Source: Gambelia wislizenii
Lineage: Eukaryota > Chordata > Lepidosauria > Squamata > Crotaphytidae
DNA length: 64,000 bases
Assembly: GCA_030847615.1 (NCBI GenBank)
Contig: JAUMIR010000001.1
Location: forward strand, 256,869,187-256,933,186
Direction of reading: 5' to 3'
Part shown: one piece after another, positions 20,740-32,940 of the stretch
Numbering within the stretch: position 1 is the stretch's first letter
Layout: each line of letters begins with the position of its first letter
Made by a program: the position numbers and the translations under genes
Notes under the pieces: generated by a model
Told to the model about the DNA's origin: nothing
Seen by the model: only the letters and a program-made list of their open reading frames with translations
Database searches by the model: none

Positions 20740-22780
20740 CTGCACATTGCAAAGGAGGGAGGGAGAAACATTAGTGTTAATGCTATGGTTTCATTCATTA
20801 TTCAATGCAAATACAAAATATGTGCACAGTTTACAATTGCATTGTATCATGAAGGAAATGAAAAAAGTTTTGATACACAATTTAAATATTTTCATTTTTT
20901 AAAAATACATCCATCTATTCAAACATGTCATTAAAAGTAGTCAAAGTTTAAGCTGCACATTAAAACTACAAGCATTTATATTCACTTACTGAGATTTCCT
21001 TCTAAATAGGTATGCAGAAATTGTGCTGGAAAGTTTGAATCCTGTCTACTGTTCCTAATCTGGATACCAGCACTTCAGACTCTTGTGCCTTTACCAGCAC
21101 CCAAGTCTTCAAAAGTTTGAGTAATAATGCTCTGAAAAGGTTTACCTACAGACTGACAACATAGAAAAAGCCCCCCCCCCATGCGCCTGGGTCAGCTAGT
21201 AACACTAGCAAGAAAAACAAGTGTTTCTAGATACTGGTGGAGTGGTGCTGTTTTGCTCAGGGGAGCTATGCAACTACAGTATTACAAATTCAACAGCAAT
21301 TCACTAGTACATCCTGCCCCAGCACTTAACCCCTCATAATTCTGGCCAATGTATTTGCTAGAAAATTGTGATGACTTTTGCATGGTTTTTGTTGAGGGAA
21401 AGAGAATAGCAAATGAAGCTTCTGTCTTGTCCCAAAGCAGCTGGGCAAGGGGAGTGAGTGGGGAAAAAAATCTGGCAAGATTACAGAGCAGGGGGCATGG
21501 CAATATCTCCCAATTCAACAGGAACTTAAAAAGGAAAGCCCAGATTTCATTTTAGCAGTCTCACTTGTATCTCTCAGTTCAAACTGTCCAAACAAATTAA
21601 ACAAAACAAAACAAGTATTTAGCATTTCAGAAGACATGGCGTCATTAAAAGTATAAGCCAACAAAATGCAATAATTTGTCAGAGCTGATTGAGAATAATT
21701 GAATGACGGTATAACCTACCTATATTTTTCACTAAATACTGTATTCCAACATATAATTTTATATTGCTGGTTTGATTTTCTATCACAAAAGTATATATAG
21801 TACAGGCAGTACAACTAGAAATTAAAGCAGCAATGTTTGGCACTTCCTTAACCAGGCAGAATTTGTTATGGAAGTTTCAGGCGAATCACGATTCATGGGG
21901 GATTTGGGGGTTTTCACTGGTGTAGACAAGCCCGGAGGGAACTTTAAAATTGACTGTATCAAGGGAGATTGGATATGGGCAGTATGAGTATAGTTCTCTG
22001 AAAGGCCTTTCACTAAGGATTCTCTTCTTTTGAGAATGTGTTAGAAAGGATGGTAATACCTAACTGTTCTAGTTAATTCAAGCCCTGAATATAAAATAGA
22101 GTGAACACAGAGCCTGCGTAAAAAGCCAGCTAGGAAGAGCTTTTCATGCCTGAATATCAGCTTCATGGCTTCACCTCTTTCTTTTGCAGCATCCCATTCA
22201 CATTTTTCATTCTGAAATGTCATTGTATGCCTGGCATGATTGTAGGATGGAAAGGGAAAGAAATAAGGCACCTCTTATTTACAGAGAGGGTTCACTTTTC
22301 AGTACTGGTTTCTGAGCACATGCTTCCTGAACCAGGAAAATACTATTCTATTTATTCCTAGCTGGGACAAGAGGGTAGTTGACTAAACTTTCACATGCTG
22401 TGTTCTCATTCAAGGTACACACCCTCGCCATGGGAAATAAAGCAAATTGTCATGCAAAAACCATATGATAGGAAAGGCTGTAAAAAGCCTTCCCACTTTA
22501 TGTAGTTTTTTGCCCATATTAGAAGTGTTGTAACTATTTCCTCAAAGAACAAGCACAAAGAGACATTCAAGAAGTAAAAAGTTCTATACCAATGAGACAG
22601 GACAGCAAAGTAAACTGAAACTTGGCACATAATAATGTGTGGAATTTAGAGACTTAAAGAGGGAAGGGAACGGTGAGAAAACATAGATCTTAAAGGAGTG
22701 CATTTTCAAGCATAGGGAGTGCTCATGCACCTCCTTTTCTTGTGGTTTTTGCAACTCATTACTAATTAAACTCCAACACC
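20740..22780. other. DNA upstream of SPATS2L exon A, mostly unrecognised
   Basis: AT-rich unique-looking sequence. A short segment at about 21840-21940 ('gggggatttgggggttttcactggtgtagac') resembles 59690-59740, so part is repetitive. No 5' UTR exon or promoter was recognised. Confidence 0.4.
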
Positions 22781-22789
22781 TTGGTATAA

Positions 22790-23240
22790 AAATCTGGATG
22801 ACATTTGGGCAACTTTGGCTCGGAGCTGCAGTGCATGAAATTCAGACTACTCTAGCCTGGATTTAAGCACCACACCTTACCTGCATTTGGATTTTTACCC
22901 CTAGTGAAGCTTCATGTCCACCATCACTTCTGGCATGGGCCAGAAGAGCAACAAGGCTCTGCCTTTCCGGTGCATAATTGCCTATTGTAAGGTCAGAATG
23001 ACCAGCCAGCTCCACCATCCGTGAGACTGGCTCTTGTTTTGACTTCAGAGAGAGTGACTAGCACCGGGACTCTGCTTTTCTGGCACACAGTCCCCCACTC
23101 TGAGGTCAGAAGCAGCAGCCAGCCCACCATCATGAGGCTAGCTGGTCATTCTGACCTCAGAGAAAGCCACTAGTGCCAGGGCTTTGCTTTCATGAAGCAC
23201 AATTTTTCTTCACCTAAGGTGAAGAATGACCACCATGAAG
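22790..23240 (+). repeat. Unclassified dispersed repeat (pair with 59105-59480)
   Basis: Shares 'gcatgaaattcagactact', 'ggatttaagcaccacaccttacctgc', 'gcatttggatttttaccc' and repeated blocks 'tctgacctcagagaragcmactagyrcyrggg' with 59105-59480 in the same orientation. The internal block is itself repeated two to three times. No coding content. Confidence 0.55.
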
Positions 23241-24229
23241 CTCAAGGGAATAAAACAGCCTGATATGCTTGAAGACCAGAGTGCAGGGCAGAGCACCAGG
23301 AGGAGAAGATTAAAATGCCCAGTTACTTAATGTCTTCGATTAATTATACACCACTGTGATATTAAACTTTAGTTGTGAGCTGAAGCTTCCTTTGCTGTAT
23401 TTTTAGTTGGCTAGGACTTACCATCATAAGCTCCCTTTTAAAACACTTAGTATAAATCCAAATACTGTAAATAAAAAATAGATCAATAAATGTAATTTTC
23501 ATGAGCTTTTGGCTCAAAATACAAAATCCCATTATGCCCCCAAGCTCTGGAATTTTCCATCATGAGGCAGAATGTTTGATGGGACTGGCAATAAAAACAA
23601 CAAAGCTAATAAACAGCAATATTAAACCTTCCACTCTTTGTGCAACTAGTTCAGAATAAGTGCACCACACTCATATTAAGAGTCAGAATAAAAGCCCACT
23701 GAACCTGATTTTGCTTAGATGAAACATCCTAACCTTCTTGCAGTGTGGAAGGGCTGACACAAGCAGAAAAGGGCCCTGCTGCTGTCTCAAGGAAGTTCAT
23801 GTCAACTCCTAGGCATTGTAGTCAGAAAATGGAAATGTTACTTTCGGGGAGTACAACTTCAAAGAATCTCAGTAACAGCCATACTGGCTCATGGATATGA
23901 CGAGTGGTAGTCCAAAAAATTAATTCCCTGCCCTCAAGTTCTGATTCTGGTATAACATCCAGCAATAATGTGGAGGCTCCTCGGATAATTAGGAGCTGTC
24001 TTATTGTGCTAAACAAATAACTCTCCACACTCTGTCCCTTTAGGCCACTTACTTGCCTTCCATCTTCTCAAATAATGTGTCCATTTTTCATCCTGTGTGT
24101 ATTTAGACATATTCCAGCTGTGTATATCCATACAGTATATGTTTATTTTTACTTCAAACAGATCAAAGCAAGGCTTTTCCCTCCCCAGTTAAACTGGTGA
24201 CTGTGGGTGTTACTGCTATGGCCAATAGA

Positions 24230-24440
24230 AAGCCAGCTTGGTATAATGGTTTTGAGTGTTGGAATCCTGGGAGACCAGGGTTCAAATCCCCACTTGGTCA
24301 TTGGGTAAAACTGGGTGAGTCCCACCCTCTCAGCTGCAAATGCAGGCAATGGCAAACCCCTTCTGAAGAAATCTTGTCAAGAAAACCCTGTGATAGGGTT
24401 GCCATAAGATGGAAACAACTTGAAGGTACACAACAACAAA
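24230..24440 (+). repeat. MIR-like tRNA-derived SINE with (ACA)n tail
   Basis: A-box-like 'ggtataatggttttgagtg' and B-box 'gggttcaaatcc' are spaced as in a tRNA, followed by 'ggcaatggcaaacccc', 'gttgccataagatggaaac' and a CAACAACAAAC tail. This is the most complete copy in the window. Confidence 0.75.
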
Positions 24441-24850
24441 CTATGGTCAATAATACATAATTGTGTCCAGTAACAAATCTGGTGCAGATGCTGAGATATT
24501 TTCAACAGTGCAGAGCACACATTAAGAGACAACTTGCAGCTGGCAGAGACAAAGGTCAGCTTAACTTGCCTCTCTTATTTCATAGAATCATAGAGTTGGA
24601 AGAGGCCACAAGGGCCATCCAGTCCAACCCCCTGTTATGCAGGAATGAACAATCAAAGCATTCCCGACAGATGGCCATCCAGCCTCTGTTTAAAAACCTC
24701 CAAAGAAGGAGACTGCATCACAGTCCGAGGCAGTGTATTCCACTTCCAAACAGCTCTTACTGTCAGAAAGTTCTTCCTAATGTTTAGATGGAATCTCTTT
24801 TCCTGTAGTTTGAAGCCATTGCTCTGTGTCCTAGTCTCTGGAGCAGCAGA

Positions 24851-25300
24851 AAACAACAACAACAACAACAATAACAACAACAATAATAATAATAATAATA
24901 ATTTTTTATTTTTAACCCGCTCCTCTGCTCAGCAACCGGGGTAGCGTACAGCAAGATTAAAACAACAGCAAGTTAAAACAATCCTTCCCAATCTTAACCC
25001 TCCCACCCCTTAAAACTAAATTAAACTAATAGAGAATTAAAACAAAGATAAAATACAATAAATAAATAAATAAATAAAGGCAACAGCGGCAAGGGGGCGG
25101 GTAAGCAATCAGCTCCACTTGAGCCGGGAAGTTATTCCGTGAAGGCCTGCCGGAAGAGATCCGTCTTTAGCGCTTTTTTGAAGCTATCAAGAGTAGTGAT
25201 AAGATGGATCTCATCCAGCAGGCCATTCCAAAGTCTGGGAGCCGTAGAAGAGAAGGCCCTCTGGGTTTTCATAGACTGCAGCAGGTTCCTCCCAGAGGAC
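24851..25300 (-). pseudogene. L2 LINE 3' end fragment with AAC/AAT microsatellite
   Basis: On the minus strand it encodes SGRNLLQ, APRLWNGLLDEI and FKKALKTDLFRQAF, the end of the L2 polyprotein, then the 3' UTR and an (ATT)n/(GTT)n tail (24853-24900). It matches the end of the larger L2 at 29.4-32.9 kb. Confidence 0.75.
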
Positions 25301-25530
25301 AAACAAGCTTGCTTCACCCTCCACCCAAAACAAGCTTGCTCCACCCTCAATATGACATTCCTTCAAATATTTAAAGATGGCTATCATGTCCCCTCTTAAC
25401 TTTCTCTTCCACAGGCAGGGCCGGTTTAAGGAATTTTGGGCCCCCCTGCAATGCTTTATTTTGGGGCCCCCATATGTTTATCTCAGGTCAATGTAACCTA
25501 ACCTATTCACAGTACAGGATGTTCAGATTA

Positions 25531-25769
25531 CAGTAGGACCCCGGTATCCACAGATTCATTATCCATGGGACACAAAACAGCACACCTACCATAGAGTCTT
25601 CCTAGAAAATATGCCCTCCCTAGCCATTTTCTAGGCCCTCCAAGGCAACTCTATGGTATTTTAAACCAGAAGTCCCATTATTTTCAATGGTGTATACTAT
25701 TATCCACAGTTTTCAGAATCCATGCCCACACAGAACCAGTCCCCAGTGGATAAGGGGGGGGCGCTACTG
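25531..25769. mobile_element. Tigger/pogo-type MITE inside hAT copy 2
   Basis: CAGTAGGACCCC...GGGGGCGCTACTG, flanked by TA. It is the inverted counterpart of 11955-12189 in hAT copy 1. Confidence 0.75.
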
Positions 25770-25870
25770 TATTACATAATTTGCCACCAATTTAGTTTAA
25801 AAACTATATTATAGGCACTAACAAAATATTTTTTGTTAATTAGCAATTACCGTAATGATGTAGATTTCCT

Positions 25871-25877
25871 CAAAAAA

Positions 25878-25921
<44 letters not shown>

Positions 25922-25922
25922 A
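25871..25922. repeat. (AAAG)n microsatellite
   Basis: About twelve AAAG units within hAT copy 2; the matching place in copy 1 has only a few units, so the array expanded here. Confidence 0.95.
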
Positions 25923-25924
25923 GA

Positions 25925-26584
25925 CTACAAGCTAAACATGAGTTAGCAGTGTGATGCAGCAGCAAAAAATGCCAATGCGATTCTAGGCTGCATTAATAGG
26001 AGTATAGTGTCTAGATCAAGGGAAGTAATAGTGCCACTGTATTCTGCTTTGGTCAGACCTCCTCTGGAACACTGTATCCAGTTCTGGGCACCACAATTCA
26101 GGAAGGATACTGAGAAGCTGGAATGTGTCCTGAGGAGGGCAGCCAAAATGGTGGGAGGTCTGGAAGCCATTATGCCCTATGAGGAGCAACTTAGGGAACT
26201 GGGTATGTTTAGTCTGGAGAAGAGAAGGTTGAGAGGTGACATGAGAGCCATGTTTAAATATTTGAAGGGATGTCGGTTTTACTGAGGATGGAGCAAGCTT
26301 GTTTTCTGCTGCTCCAGAGACTAGGACATGGAGCAAAGGGTTCAAACTCCAGGAAAAGAGGTTCCACCTAAACATTAGGAAGAAGTTCCTGACGGTAAGA
26401 GCTGTTCAGAAGTGGAATGCACTGCCTGGGAGTGTGGTGGAGTCTCCTTCTTTGGAGGTTTTTAAGAGAGGCTGGATGGCCATCTGTCATGAGGGCTTTG
26501 ATTGTGTGTTCCTGCAGGGCAGAAGCCGATTGGATGGGATGGCTGTTGGGGTCCCTTCCAGCCCTATGATTCTATGATTCTAGG
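25925..26584 (+). pseudogene. CR1 LINE 3' fragment inside hAT copy 2
   Basis: Encodes [45 protein letters not shown] and, after a shift, [10 protein letters not shown] and RAVQKWNALPGSVVESP; it ends in the CR1 terminal repeats CTATGATTCTATGATTCT. The counterpart is 11225-11840 in copy 1. Confidence 0.8.
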
Positions 26585-26689
26585 CTGCATTCAGAGCCTG
26601 GGAAAGTTACTTTTGGATTACACCTCTCAGAATCCCCCTGCCAGCACCCTCTTAAGGTCTGGTTGCATTGTTCCTTTTCCAGCATTCTC

Positions 26690-26815
26690 TAGCCCAGCCT
26701 TAAACAGAGGCTGGATGGCCATCTGCCAGGGATGCTTTGATCATGATTTCCTGCATGGCAGGGGGTTGGACTGGATGGTCCTTGTGGTCTCTTCCAGCTC
26801 TACAATTCTGTGATA
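26690..26815 (+). repeat. Second CR1 3' end fragment
   Basis: 'aaacagaggctggatggccatctgccagggatgctttgatcatga...gggttggactggatgg' is a CR1 3' end within the part of copy 2 that copy 1 lacks. Confidence 0.7.
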
Positions 26816-27544
26816 TCCTCACAGAGGGTCCACAAAGTCTTGAAGGCTGTTTGGCTCACCTCCTCCCTGTAGTGAAACAGCCACTTGACAGGAACCAAGT
26901 CAAAGGCTGGCTGGCTTGGCCTGTACATTGTCATTCAATCCACTCCAGCCACAAACATTCAGGAAGAAGCAAGAATGCCTCTTAGGGAAAGGTTAATGGA
27001 TGGTGTAATTGTATTGTTTTTGTTGTTAGCTATTATTATGAGGGTTATTAAGTCTTGGGACAACAAAAGATATTTAAAGGGGGTCCCTGGTAAAGAAAAA
27101 ATTAAGAACCACCACTTAGCCCAATGGCTCTCACATAGCACTAATGGAATACTGGTGTTTCCATTAAATAAAACCAACAATAAAACCATTGTTCCCAGTA
27201 ATATTACTCCAAATTTTTATTTATATTCTTTATATTCTTCTGTTAAAAGAACCAGAGTGTTGTAGAAGTTTCAGCATGGCCCTATGACTGTAGAGACTAG
27301 GGTTTGAATCCTTACTCAGCCATGAATACCCACTGGGTGACCTTGGGCAAGTCACACTCTCACAGCCTCAAAGGAAGGCAAAGGCAGACCCTCTTTGAAC
27401 AAACCTTGCCTAGAAAACCCCATGATAAATTTTCCTTAGTCAGAAATGACTTCAAGGCACACGGGCAATTACACACAATTTCCTTTTGCAGGTTGAACTC
27501 AGTTGGCAGCAAGGGGAGGAAGCTGAAGAAGACCAAGGGGTGAA

Positions 27545-27835
27545 GGGAGGGAGGAAGGGAGGGGAGAGAAGGACAGGTTAAGAGCACCTGGAAAGATGGG
27601 CTGGAGGGGATCTATGTGGAAGTTAGGAAAGGGAAGAAAGAAAGAGAGAGAGAGAGACAGCGACACAAAGTCAGAAAGAAGGGAGGCAAAGAAAGAAAGA
27701 AGGAAGGAAGGGAGAGACAAAAAGTCAGAAAGAAGGGAGGCAAAGAAAGAAAGAAGGAAGGAAGGGAGGGAGAGAGACGGGGGATAAAAAGAAAGAAAGA
27801 AGCCTTTTCTGAAGATAGAGCAGGGAAGAACAAGA
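27545..27835. repeat. Purine-rich tract with about 54-bp tandem duplication
   Basis: GGGA/GAAG-rich sequence. 'agtcagaaagaagggaggcaaagaaagaaagaagg' occurs at about 27669 and again at about 27723. It corresponds to the pyrimidine tract at 10571-10669 in hAT copy 1. Confidence 0.8.
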
Positions 27836-28775
27836 GATGACCCCCCTTCCCTCCCCCCCTCTCACACACACACTCACCCTCTCTGACACGTGTTTGACGA
27901 TGATCCTGGAAGGAGTGGGGAGGGAACAACAAACTCCCTCCAGAATCAGCCACCCAAAGAAAGCGCCACCTTTCTCTTTCGCTTTCTTCCTAGTTTGGGA
28001 GATGCTAGTTGTTGTTTTTTTAAAGCCAACAGGAGGTTTTCTCAGGAGGAGGGTTAGGTCCAGATGGGGCCCCTTGCCTGTGTGGGGCCCCCCGCAGATG
28101 CTGATTTGGTGGTATGGTTAAGCCAGCCCTGTCCCCAGGCTAAATATATCCAGCTCCCTAAGCTGCTCCTCATAAGGCATGGCTTCCAGACCTCCCACCA
28201 TTTTGGTCACCCTCCTCTGGACACGTTCCAGCTTGTCCGTATCTTTACAGAATTGTGGTGCCCAGAACTGAACACAGTATTCCAGGTGAGGTCTGACTAA
28301 AGCAGAACAGAGTGGCACTATTACTTCCCTTGATCTAGACACTATACTCCTACGGATGCAGCCTTGAATCGCATTAGCTTTTTTAGCTGCCACATCACAC
28401 TGCTGATTCATGTTCGTTTATGGTCTACTAAGAGTCCTAGATCCCTTTTGCATTTACTGCCACCAAGCCAGGTGTCACCCATCCTATATATGTGCTTTTC
28501 ATTTTTACTGCCTAAGTGTAGTATCCTACATTTCTCCCGGAGCACTCTGCTCTGGTGATGGCACCCTGTTGTGTCAAAACGCACAGCAGAAACAGCAAAG
28601 CACCATATTTTTTAAACATTACCTTTCTAATGTCACCACATCCATGTGTTAGTCTGTTACAGCAAAAACAACAGTGTCTCGCAGAAAAAAACTTGCACAA
28701 ATACGCTTGGCCTCCTACTTTAAATATTAGAAGCTGAATGCAGCTGAATGCAATGTGTAAACAAGCCTGCTTATA

Positions 28776-29003
28776 CATTGGGCCCCTGGTATCCACTGGA
28801 GGTTGGTTACAAAACCCCGTGGATACCAAAATCCGTGAATGCTCAAGTCCATTATATACAATGGCATAGTAACATGGCGTCCCGTATATAAAATGGTGAA
28901 CAGCAAGGTTTGCTTTTTGGAATTACAAATATATATATTTTCAAGCTGTGGTTAGTTGAATCTGCGGGAAAAGAATCTATGGACACCGAGGGCCGACTGC
29001 ACT
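28776..29003. mobile_element. Tigger/pogo-type MITE
   Basis: Left 'ttgggcccctggtatccactgg' and right 'caccgagggccgactgca'. Internal 'ataccaaaatccgtgaatgctcaagtcc' is shared with 44477-44707 and 51554-51748. Confidence 0.65.
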
Positions 29004-29182
29004 AGAGGGGTGAGCAAGATATATCCTCAGGCTCATATATCTTTTACTTTGTTTGCCAACCCCCAACTGTAAATTAATTTGCCTCAGCTGTTCCCCTCCA
29101 ATTAAAAAAAAAGAAACAGATAGTTGAATGTGGCTTGTGAATGTTTAAGCAGATTCCACCCCTGGCCTATATTGTATATGAA

Positions 29183-29310
29183 AGCCCACTGGGTGATCTT
29201 GGGCAAGTCACAATCTCTCAGTCTAACTGGAAAATAATGCCTCCTTGGACAAATCTTGCCAAAGAAACCCTGATGGTGTTGCCTTAAGTCAGAGTTACTT
29301 GGAGCAGCAG
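29183..29310 (+). repeat. MIR-like SINE fragment
   Basis: 'cccactgggtgatcttgggcaagtcacaatctctcagtc' is the CORE-like region; the tRNA-like head is missing. Confidence 0.6.
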
Positions 29311-29539
29311 TAGCGTGACTTGGAACTGGGAGTGGGCAGTGAGTGCTTTTGCCCCTCTCCTCCTCCCTCGGAACACCTGGCCTTTAGAGAGCCTTTAAAG
29401 CCGGCTCCAGCTCAACTATTGGCAGGACCCCTGGCAGCAAACATCTAAGGTGGTGATTGGGGACAAATTGTTATACTGGACCTGATGTTGATGTGGGTTG
29501 ATATAAGACTTGTATTATTAAGCCATTCAGTCTCTTATC

Positions 29540-32500
29540 ACCTGACCGCTATAGGAATTGGATTATGGGACTGGGGTTGGTCTATCCCCCAAATACCCCT
29601 TTTTTCCAGTGGCTTTAAACTTTACTGTTTCCCTTGAGGCTGGGAATGAGCTGGGGGCAGCTATAGGAGTTGTGCAGGGGAATGGGAGGTATGGCTGGAA
29701 CAGAGTGAACAAATGTTACAAAAGAAGACGGGATCGCTGTTTGAAAGCTATCCCACCTTCAGTTCCCTCTGTTTCCCAGAATGGCTTGGAGAGCAGACCA
29801 ACCATTCCACAGAACCTCACTCTGCTCCTCTGCAATGCCAGGTTGGTCAAGAACAAGACCCATATCATCCATGATCTCCTCATGGATGAGGATGCCGACC
29901 TGGCTTGCTTCACAGAGACCTGGCTGGGAGAGGATAGCGCGGTTACCTGGGCGCAGGCCCTCCCAGCTGGGTACTCTGTCAGTGAGCAGGTGAGAGGAAC
30001 TGGGCGGGGGGGGGGCGGAGTTGGTCTGGTTCACAAGAATAGCCTGATTTTGGCCAGGATACCTGTCTGGAACACAGTCCACTTCGAGTGTATGCACCTT
30101 AGGCTGAGGACCAGGGTTAGTTTGGGGATTCTGCTAGTCTACCGACCACCCCATTGTCTAGCAGACTCCCTGACCGAGCTGACACGGCTGGTCTCGGAGC
30201 TGCTGTTGGAGTCCCCTAGACTTTTAGTTTTGGGAGACTTCAACATTCCGCTCGAGACCAGTCTAACAGGCGTGGCTCGGGAGTTCATGGAGACCATGAC
30301 AAACATGGGTATATCCCAATTGGTCGTCGGGCCCACACATTGTGCAGGTCATACACTCAATGAGGTCTTCAGTACGGAACAAGAATATCTGTGGGCGGAG
30401 GTTGTAAATACCTCTGCATTGTCATGGTCAGATCATTTCCTGGTCAAGGCGGAACTTAGAGTTTGTATCCGCCCCACCGGGGGTGGTGGGCCCATTAGAT
30501 TGGTCTGCCCTCAAAGGCTAATGGAGCCAAATGGATTCCAGAAAGCCTTAGAGGGTTTAATGGTTGGGAATGCCGGTGACCCTGTTGATGATCTGGTCAA
30601 TATTTGGAACACCGATCTTGCCAGGGCTATTGACATGATCGTTCCCAAGCGTCCTTGTCAATCCACTTCAAACCGTAAGCCATGGTACACACCAGAGCTT
30701 AGGAGAATGAAGCGGTTTGGACAACAACTAAAGTGCATGTGGCGGAAAACTCAACTCTTATCTGACAGAAGTTCGCCACAGGAACTTTCTTTGGTCCTGT
30801 CGGGAGGCAATACGTGCAGCGCAGAGATCTTTCTCCTCTGCACATATTGCGTCTGCAGAGTCCCGTCCTGCAGAGCTATTTCGGGTGGTGAGGGAGCTAA
30901 CACAGGTACTCCCTGTGCCGAATCCCTTACTTAACCCGACATCGGCCTGCTGTGATGCGTTTAATAACTTTTTTACAGATAAAATCTCTCAGATAAGAGC
31001 CGACTTAGACACCAATGTTTTAACAGAAACCATAGGAGAGATGTCCAGCGACTCTGTCGATGAAGTTATTCTGGATCAGCTCCAATCTGTGAGTACCGAG
31101 GACGTGGACAAGCTGCTTGGTAGGGTGAGGAAAACAACTTGCCCTCTCGACCCTTGCCCATCATGGCTGGCCATGATATCCTCATGGATATCATCAATGC
31201 TTCCTTCATGGAAGGACATGTTCCATCTTGTCTGAAGGAAGCGGTTGTTAGGCCGCTTCTGAAAAAACCTTCCCTGAACCCCCTGGTTATGAGTAACTAC
31301 AGGCCTGTTTCTTTATTGCCATTTCTGAGCAAGGTGATTGAGAGGGCGGTTGGTCTTCAAGTCCAAGCTGTCTTAGATGAAACCGATTATCTAGACCCAT
31401 TTCAAACTGGCTTTAGGACAGGCTTTGGGGTTGAGACTGCCATGGTTGCCTTGACTGACGATCTGCATCTGAACATCGACAGGGGTAATGTGACCCTGTT
31501 GGTGCTCTTAGACCTCTCAGCAGCTTTTGATACGATAGATCATGGCATCCTCTTGGACCGCCTGAAGGGGTTGGGTATCGGAGGCACTGCATTGCAGTGG
31601 TTCCGGCCCTACCTCTCGGGCAGGTCCCAGAGAGTGCTGCTCAGGGACAGTTGTTCGAGCAAAAGAGAGCTCACCTAGGGAGTTCCACAGGGAGCTATCC
31701 TGTCCGAATGTTATTTAACATCTATATGAAGCTGCTGGGTGAGATTATTCGGAGTTATGGAGCTGGGTGTTATCAGTATGCTGATGATGCTCAGATCTAT
31801 TTCTCCGTATCTCGTTTGTTGGTCTCAAATTCCAATGACATCTCTTCTCTCAATGAATGTCTTCGGGCGGTAATGGGCTGGATGAGGAAAAACAAATTGA
31901 AACTGAATCCAGATAAGACAGAAGTGCTCACGGTAGCGGCCCCGAAACCAAGAATTGGGTTGCAACCTCCAGTCCTGGATGGGATCACACTCTCCTCCAG
32001 TGACTGTGTTCACAGTCTGGGTGTGCTCCTTGACTCGTCACTCCTGATGATAAATCAGGTAAATGCAACAGTCAGGAGCGCCTGTTATCAGCTTCGGCTG
32101 ATACGCCAGCTGCGCCCTTTTCTAGAAGCAAGGGACCTCGAGACCGTCATTCACGCGCTAGTAACCTCGCGCCTAGACTTCTGTAATGCGCTTTACATGG
32201 GGCTACCCTTGTGCTTGGTTCAGAAACTACAGTTAGTACAAAATATGGCGGCCAGGCTTGTTTCAGGAACATCTAGGAGGGAGCACATCACTCCGGTTCT
32301 GAGGTCCCTCCACTGGCTGCCTATTGGTTTCCGGGCCCAGTATAAGGTGTTGGTTGTCACCTTTAAAGCCCTAAATGGCTTGGGTCCAAGCTATCTCAGG
32401 GACCGTCTCCTCCCTTATAATCCCCCCCCCCGCACACTCCGGTCCTCTGGGAGGAATTTGCTGCAGCCTCAAAAGTCAAGGCTTTCGGCTACCTCCCAGA

Positions 32501-32912
32501 GGGCTTTTTCTGTTGTTGCCCCCAAACTATGGAACGGCCTGTCAGATGAGATCCATCAATTGACATCTTTGGACAGCTTCAAAAAGGCTGTCAAGACAGA
32601 TCTCTTCTGGCAGGCCTTTCCAGAATAGATTATCCTGGCCTCGGGAACCCCTCCTCCTTCAGGAGAGTCCCCACAGCCTCCTTTGTTAACAGAACTGAAT
32701 ATCGCTGGGGACCTACTGTTATTGCCAAATGTAGGTATGTGTTTTTATCAAATGTTTTAATTGTTGTTTTAATTTGTAATTGATTTAATAACTTTTTAAG
32801 GGGGGGAGTATATTGTTTTACTGTATGGTTTTTTAATGTTGTGAACCGCCCTGATTGGATTACCAAAGGGCGGTATATAAATAATTTTTATTATTATTAT
32901 TATTGGAGGATC
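29540..32912 (+). pseudogene. L2-type LINE with endonuclease and reverse transcriptase, broken by frameshifts and a stop
   Basis: An APE endonuclease lies first (about 29800-30480): LLCNARLVKNKTH, CFTETWLGED, VLGDFNIPL and SWSDHF. The frame shifts near 30750 and 31165, then RT follows with NYRPVSLLPFLSKVIE, LLDLSAAFDTIDH and GVPQGA; a TAG sits just before GVPQGA (about 31676) and another shift occurs near 31700. YQYADDAQ at about 31778 keeps the catalytic Asp pair. The C terminus, to FKKAVKTDLFWQAFPE at 32628, is open. The 3' end is 'gaaccgccctgattgg...gggcggtatataaat' and (ATT)n. L2 family by recognition; the 5' limit is unresolved. It encodes no function now. Confidence 0.85.
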
Positions 32913-32940
32913 ATCACCATCATCATCATCACCATCTCAT
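32884..32940. repeat. (ATT)n LINE tail and (CATCAC)n simple repeat
   Basis: About five TTA units at the L2 3' end, then CAT/CAC repeats. Confidence 0.85.

Larger units (their letters stand above)
25416..28131 (+). mobile_element. hAT-like non-autonomous transposon, copy 2 (2716 bp), inverted relative to copy 1
   Basis: Starts CAGGGCCGGTTTAAGG and ends GGTTAAGCCAGCCCTG. Flanks are TCCACAGG (25408-25415) and TCCCCAGG (28132-28139), one mismatch in eight. It carries a Tigger MITE (25531-25769), an (AAAG)n tract, a CR1 fragment (25925-26584), about 360 bp not present in copy 1 (about 26585-26945), a MIR-like SINE (27280-27478) and a purine-rich tandem repeat. There is no transposase frame. Confidence 0.85.
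24583..28556 (-). pseudogene. CR1 LINE 3' part, interrupted by L2 and hAT insertions
   Basis: Three pieces read consecutively on the minus strand: 28556-28132, 25415 to about 25300, and about 24852-24583, ending in CR1 3' sequence (agaatcatagagttggaaga on the plus strand). The gap 25416-28131 is hAT copy 2, with an 8-bp duplication that matches at 7 of 8 positions; the gap near 24853-25300 is an L2 tail. Peptides such as [18 protein letters not shown] are typical of CR1. Many frameshifts. Confidence 0.8.

Noticed and set aside
22160..22225. Minus-strand segment with 'acatttcag' and 'AAGAG|GTGAAG'
   Set aside because: Could be read as a small exon, but the acceptor tract is poor and there is no family match.
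24230..24300. tRNA-like A and B boxes
   Set aside because: They belong to a SINE head: the body and (ACA)n tail follow, and no cloverleaf acceptor stem closes.
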